From contig CALDDN010000029.1 of NCBI GenBank assembly GCA_937936615.1, positions 1-49,969 of the forward strand: a DNA stretch of 49,969 bases, written 5' to 3'. Every line of letters begins with the position of its first letter. Within the stretch, counting starts at the first letter, position 1. Under the pieces are notes generated by a model. It was given only the letters and a program-made list of their open reading frames with translations, had not been told where the DNA came from and searched no databases. This DNA comes from an uncultured Bacteroidia bacterium (GTDB lineage: Bacteria; Bacteroidota; Bacteroidia; J057; CALDDN01). Position numbers and translations under genes: made by a program. Positions 47,193 through 49,969 of this stretch are shown piece by piece.

Positions 47193-48980
47193 TCAGAACC
47201 GGATGCCGATAACGGTAATGTCGTCGGTCTGCTCGCGGTCGCCGCGCCAGTGGCGCAATTCGGCATCGAGCAACATGGTCTGGTGCTCCATGTCTTTGGT
47301 GTGGATGTCGAGCAGGAACTGGTAGAAGCGTTTCATGAGGTACTTTTTGTTCAGCTCGTGGCCGATCTGGTCGGCAAAGCCGTCCGAAAAGATATAGACG
47401 CTGTCGCCCGACAGCACCTCGAAGCTGTGGTTGGTGTAGTGGCGCGCGTCTTCCTCCTGATCGCCGCCGATGCCGTAGCGGTCGCCTTTCATCTCGATGA
47501 TCTCGTTGTCGCGGATGAGCAGCAGCGAGCGGTTGGCACCGGCAAACTGGAGTTTGTTGCGTTTGACGTCGAGCTGACAAAGGGCAATGTCGAGGCCGTC
47601 TTTGTTGGCATTCTGGCTGTTCTCCTGCTGCAGTGCCACGCGGGTACGCAGGTGCAGCTGGTAGAGTATTTCGTTGGGCTTGAAGATGCCCTCCAGCTCG
47701 ACGATCTGCTTGAGCAGGGTATTGGCCATCACGTTCATGAAGGCCCCCGGCACGCCGTGACCCGTGCAGTCGCCGCAGGCTAGAATCGACTTACTGAGCC
47801 GCCGGCTGAACCAGTAGAAATCGCCACTGACGATGTCCTTGGGCCGGAAATAGACAAAGGAATTGGGGTAGACCGAGCGGATGTCGCTGAGCTTGGGCAG
47901 AATGGCATCCTGAATGCGCTTGGCGTACTGGATGCTGGCGATGATGTCGTTGTTCTTGTCCTGGATTTCGTCGCGCACACGCTCGATCTCGGCCTTCTGG
48001 CTCATGACCTCGCGGGTGCGTTCCAGTACTTTCTGCTCGAGTTCGCCATAGAAGCGGGCGTTCTGGATGGCGATGGCTGCCGGAGCCGAAAGCAGGCGGA
48101 AAAGCTCGATGTGGTAGGCCGAGAAGGCATCGGGCTTCTGGTTGTTTTCCAGGTAGAGCAGGCCGTGAATCATCCCCTGATAGATCAGAGGGGTGCACAG
48201 CAGCGAGCGGCAGCCCATTTTGCGAATGAAGGGGTGTTTGGCAAACAGCCCTTCGTTCATGGCATCGGCCAGGATGACGTTATCGCTGGTCTTGCGGGCG
48301 TATTCGACGATGGCCGGGCATACGGGCGAAAAGTCGTTGACTTCGGTCGAGCGAATGGTTGTTTCGTAGGCTCCTGCGTGGCCTTCGGCTTCGATGCACA
48401 GGGCACCGTCGGATTCGCGCACCAGAATGATGTAGCCATTGATGGCATCGGCGTTCTCGATGACGATGCGCATGAGTTTGTGCAGCAGCTTGTTCAGGTT
48501 ACGCTCACCGATGAGGGTCATCGAGGCGCGGTGCAGTTCGGTGAGCACCCGCGATTTGAAGAGCAGTTCGAGCCGCTGGTTGTAAAAGCGGGCTACCTCG
48601 CGCAGGGCCGCGCGGTAGTCCGGCCAGTCGATGGGTTTATAGAAGATGCGGTGCAGGCGGGCCGCTTCGAGGGTGGCTTCCGCGGGCAGGCGGTCGGCAC
48701 TGGCCACGAGCACGCGCATGGCGTGGGGCCAGCGTTCGTAGGAGCGGACCAGCGATTCGGCCCCGGGAATGTCGGTCAGGTCCTGATCGGCAATGAAGAG
48801 GGCGATCTCCTGGCTCTCGGCCACGAGGCGGTCGAGGGCCTTGAGGCCCTCCTCGGCCCGCAGGCCCGTAACGAGTTCGTAGTCGGGCAGGATTTGGGCC
48901 GTCTGGTCGGCGATTTCACGTAGCGACTCGCGGTCGCTCATCAGGCAGATGACGTAGGGCTTGGCCGAAGTGAAGATCAT
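47193..48980 (-). CDS. REC-like/GAF/SpoIIE-type PP2C phosphatase
   Basis: From ATG 48980 the 595-residue protein has a receiver-like domain (about 1-130; FIADQDLTDIPG holds the candidate phospho-Asp and FYKPIDWPDY the conserved Lys), a GAF domain (about 150-315; CRSLLCTPLIYQGMIHGLLY), a coiled-coil linker, and a SpoIIE/PP2C phosphatase domain (about 365-595; FRPKDIVSGDFYWF, CGDCTGHGVPGAFM, SDGFADQIG, QTDDITVIGIRF) with the metal-binding Asp residues in place. Such proteins dephosphorylate anti-anti-sigma (STAS) factors in response to a signal; no anti-sigma or STAS gene is adjacent. The longer ORF start (49025) adds residues without homology. Confidence 0.92.
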   Translation of the reverse strand: MIFTSAKPYVICLMSDRESLREIADQTAQILPDYELVTGLRAEEGLKALDRLVAESQEIALFIADQDLTDIPGAESLVRSYERWPHAMRVLVASADRLPAEATLEAARLHRIFYKPIDWPDYRAALREVARFYNQRLELLFKSRVLTELHRASMTLIGERNLNKLLHKLMRIVIENADAINGYIILVRESDGALCIEAEGHAGAYETTIRSTEVNDFSPVCPAIVEYARKTSDNVILADAMNEGLFAKHPFIRKMGCRSLLCTPLIYQGMIHGLLYLENNQKPDAFSAYHIELFRLLSAPAAIAIQNARFYGELEQKVLERTREVMSQKAEIERVRDEIQDKNNDIIASIQYAKRIQDAILPKLSDIRSVYPNSFVYFRPKDIVSGDFYWFSRRLSKSILACGDCTGHGVPGAFMNVMANTLLKQIVELEGIFKPNEILYQLHLRTRVALQQENSQNANKDGLDIALCQLDVKRNKLQFAGANRSLLLIRDNEIIEMKGDRYGIGGDQEEDARHYTNHSFEVLSGDSVYIFSDGFADQIGHELNKKYLMKRFYQFLLDIHTKDMEHQTMLLDAELRHWRGDREQTDDITVIGIRF

Positions 48981-49147
48981 CCGAGAGCAGGGCGGGCACC
49001 GTCGGGGTTCCCAATTGCGGCTCAAATTAGCAAATAAACCGCTGTCGCTGGCCCTTTTCCTGCCCGAAGTCCCAGCTGCCGAAAAGGGGTCTCACGATTC
49101 ACGGCTTTTGAGCATCTTGCACCTTTGTCCCAATCTGACGAAGCACC

Positions 49148-49969
49148 ATGCCGGCTTCTTCGACCCTTGCGCCCCAACCGCCTCGACGCATAGCTGCGGC
49201 CGTGGCCGTAGCGGCCCTCGGCTACTTTGTCGATATCTACGACCTCATCCTCTTCGGGGTCGTGCGCGTACCCAGCCTTACCGATCTCGGCCTGAGGGGT
49301 GAGGCCCTGACCCTCGAGGGTGAGTTCCTGCTCAACATGCAGATGTTTGGCATGCTGCTAGGCGGGGTGCTTTGGGGCGTGTTGGGCGACCGCCGCGGCC
49401 GCCTCTCGGTACTCTTTGGTTCGATCTTCCTCTATTCGGCGGCCAATCTGGCCAACGGCCTGATCTCCGACCTGACGAGCTACGCCGTGCTGCGCCTGAT
49501 TGCCGGTATTGGTCTGGCAGGCGAGCTGGGTGCAGGCATCACCCTGGTAGCCGAGATCATGTCGCGCGAGCGGCGGGGGCTGGGCACGACCATCGTCGCG
49601 GCCTTTGGTCTGCTGGGAGCGGTGGCCGCCGGTCTGGTCGGCACCTACGACTGGGGCCTGAGCTGGCAAGGGCAAGCCCTGTCCAACTGGCGCGTTGCTT
49701 ACCTGATTGGCGGGGTGCTGGGCATCGGGCTGCTGCTCCTGCGCATCGGCGTTGTCGAGTCGGGCATGTTCGAGCAGGCCAAGGCCCACGGGGCACGCCG
49801 TGGCGACCTGCGCCAGCTCTTCGGGCAGCGACGCAACCTCTTCCGCTACCTGCATTGCATCCTCATTGGCCTGCCGCTCTGGTTCATCATCGGTATTCTG
49901 ATTTTTCAGTCGCCGGAGTTCGGGCAGGCCCAGGGGCAGACTTTTCCCGTACAGGCGGCTACGGCCATC
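49148..49969 (+). CDS. MFS transporter (3' end outside the window)
   Basis: The frame is open from ATG 49148 to the last base, about 274 residues, which is why it is missing from the ORF track. It shows the sugar/metabolite-proton symporter type of MFS: VAALGYFVDIYDLILFGVV, the loop motif GVLGDRRGRLSVLFG between helices two and three, and LIAGIGLAGELGAGITLVAEI with MSRERRGLGT before helix five. About six or seven helices are included. The start is preferred because it begins just before helix one; the substrate cannot be read. Confidence 0.88.
   Translation, partial: MPASSTLAPQPPRRIAAAVAVAALGYFVDIYDLILFGVVRVPSLTDLGLRGEALTLEGEFLLNMQMFGMLLGGVLWGVLGDRRGRLSVLFGSIFLYSAANLANGLISDLTSYAVLRLIAGIGLAGELGAGITLVAEIMSRERRGLGTTIVAAFGLLGAVAAGLVGTYDWGLSWQGQALSNWRVAYLIGGVLGIGLLLLRIGVVESGMFEQAKAHGARRGDLRQLFGQRRNLFRYLHCILIGLPLWFIIGILIFQSPEFGQAQGQTFPVQAATAI

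Noticed and set aside
1-49969. CRISPR arrays, tRNA or rRNA genes, insertion sequences, attachment sites
   Set aside because: No regularly spaced repeats, no tRNA T-arm sequence with cloverleaf, no rRNA blocks, no transposase or integrase ORF were recognised.

Overview
The window is a 50 kb piece of a GC-rich Bacteroidota chromosome. Phylum-level evidence: two type IX secretion (T9SS) sorting domains (one type A, one type B), a PorE-like envelope protein, BshB1 of bacillithiol synthesis, the caa3-type oxidase cluster with two adjacent subunit III genes, a SusC-like TonB receptor with an N-terminal carboxypeptidase-regulatory domain, the ddl-PASTA gene pair, and promoters of the Bacteroidota type (TTTG about 19-20 nt upstream of TAnnTTTG). 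A high-GC saprospirian-type lineage is my guess; the sequence alone does not prove the class. No tRNA, rRNA, CRISPR array, phage or insertion sequence was recognised.

Layout. 1-7904 (+) is a respiratory oxidase block: coxB (5' cut off by the window edge), coxA, heme A synthase ctaA, heme O synthase ctaB, two subunit III genes, a small subunit IV, a SCO1-type copper chaperone and a DUF420 membrane protein, which together supply oxidase subunits, heme A and copper. 7909-15085 (-) carries a Tat-exported amine-oxidase-like flavoprotein, a Cry-DASH photolyase, a TPR/PD40/CRD/OmpA protein resembling PorE, an MlaE-type lipid permease and a GT9 glycosyltransferase. 15405-19949 (+) is a large TamB-like protein. 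19968-26827 (-) holds an exported nucleosidase-like protein, a TonB-dependent receptor, a coiled-coil SPOR lipoprotein and a WG-repeat protein. 26972-30099 (+) is an OmpA/TPR lipoprotein followed by a secreted protein of unknown function. 30112-39801 (-) holds a beta-barrel protein, a GxxG-repeat surface protein, a T9SS type B cargo protein, a radical SAM/SPASM protein, a GNAT acetyltransferase, a polytopic membrane protein and a GT2 glycosyltransferase. 39862-46303 (+) is an apparent operon: tandem D-Ala-D-Ala ligase, PASTA protein, T9SS type A protein, bshB1. The end holds a PD-(D/E)XK-like protein with a nonsense-bearing copy of its 3' end, a REC/GAF/SpoIIE phosphatase, and the start of an MFS transporter.

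Most of the non-respiratory genes serve the cell envelope. The most interesting signals are: a -7 promoter box ending exactly four bases before ATG at several genes, which implies leaderless mRNAs; two tiny upstream ORFs that overlap the start codon of the next gene; a double-length D-Ala-D-Ala ligase whose second half has diverged; and a fresh 56-bp duplication differing only by a stop codon. Long ORFs antisense to the GC-rich genes are treated as shadows.
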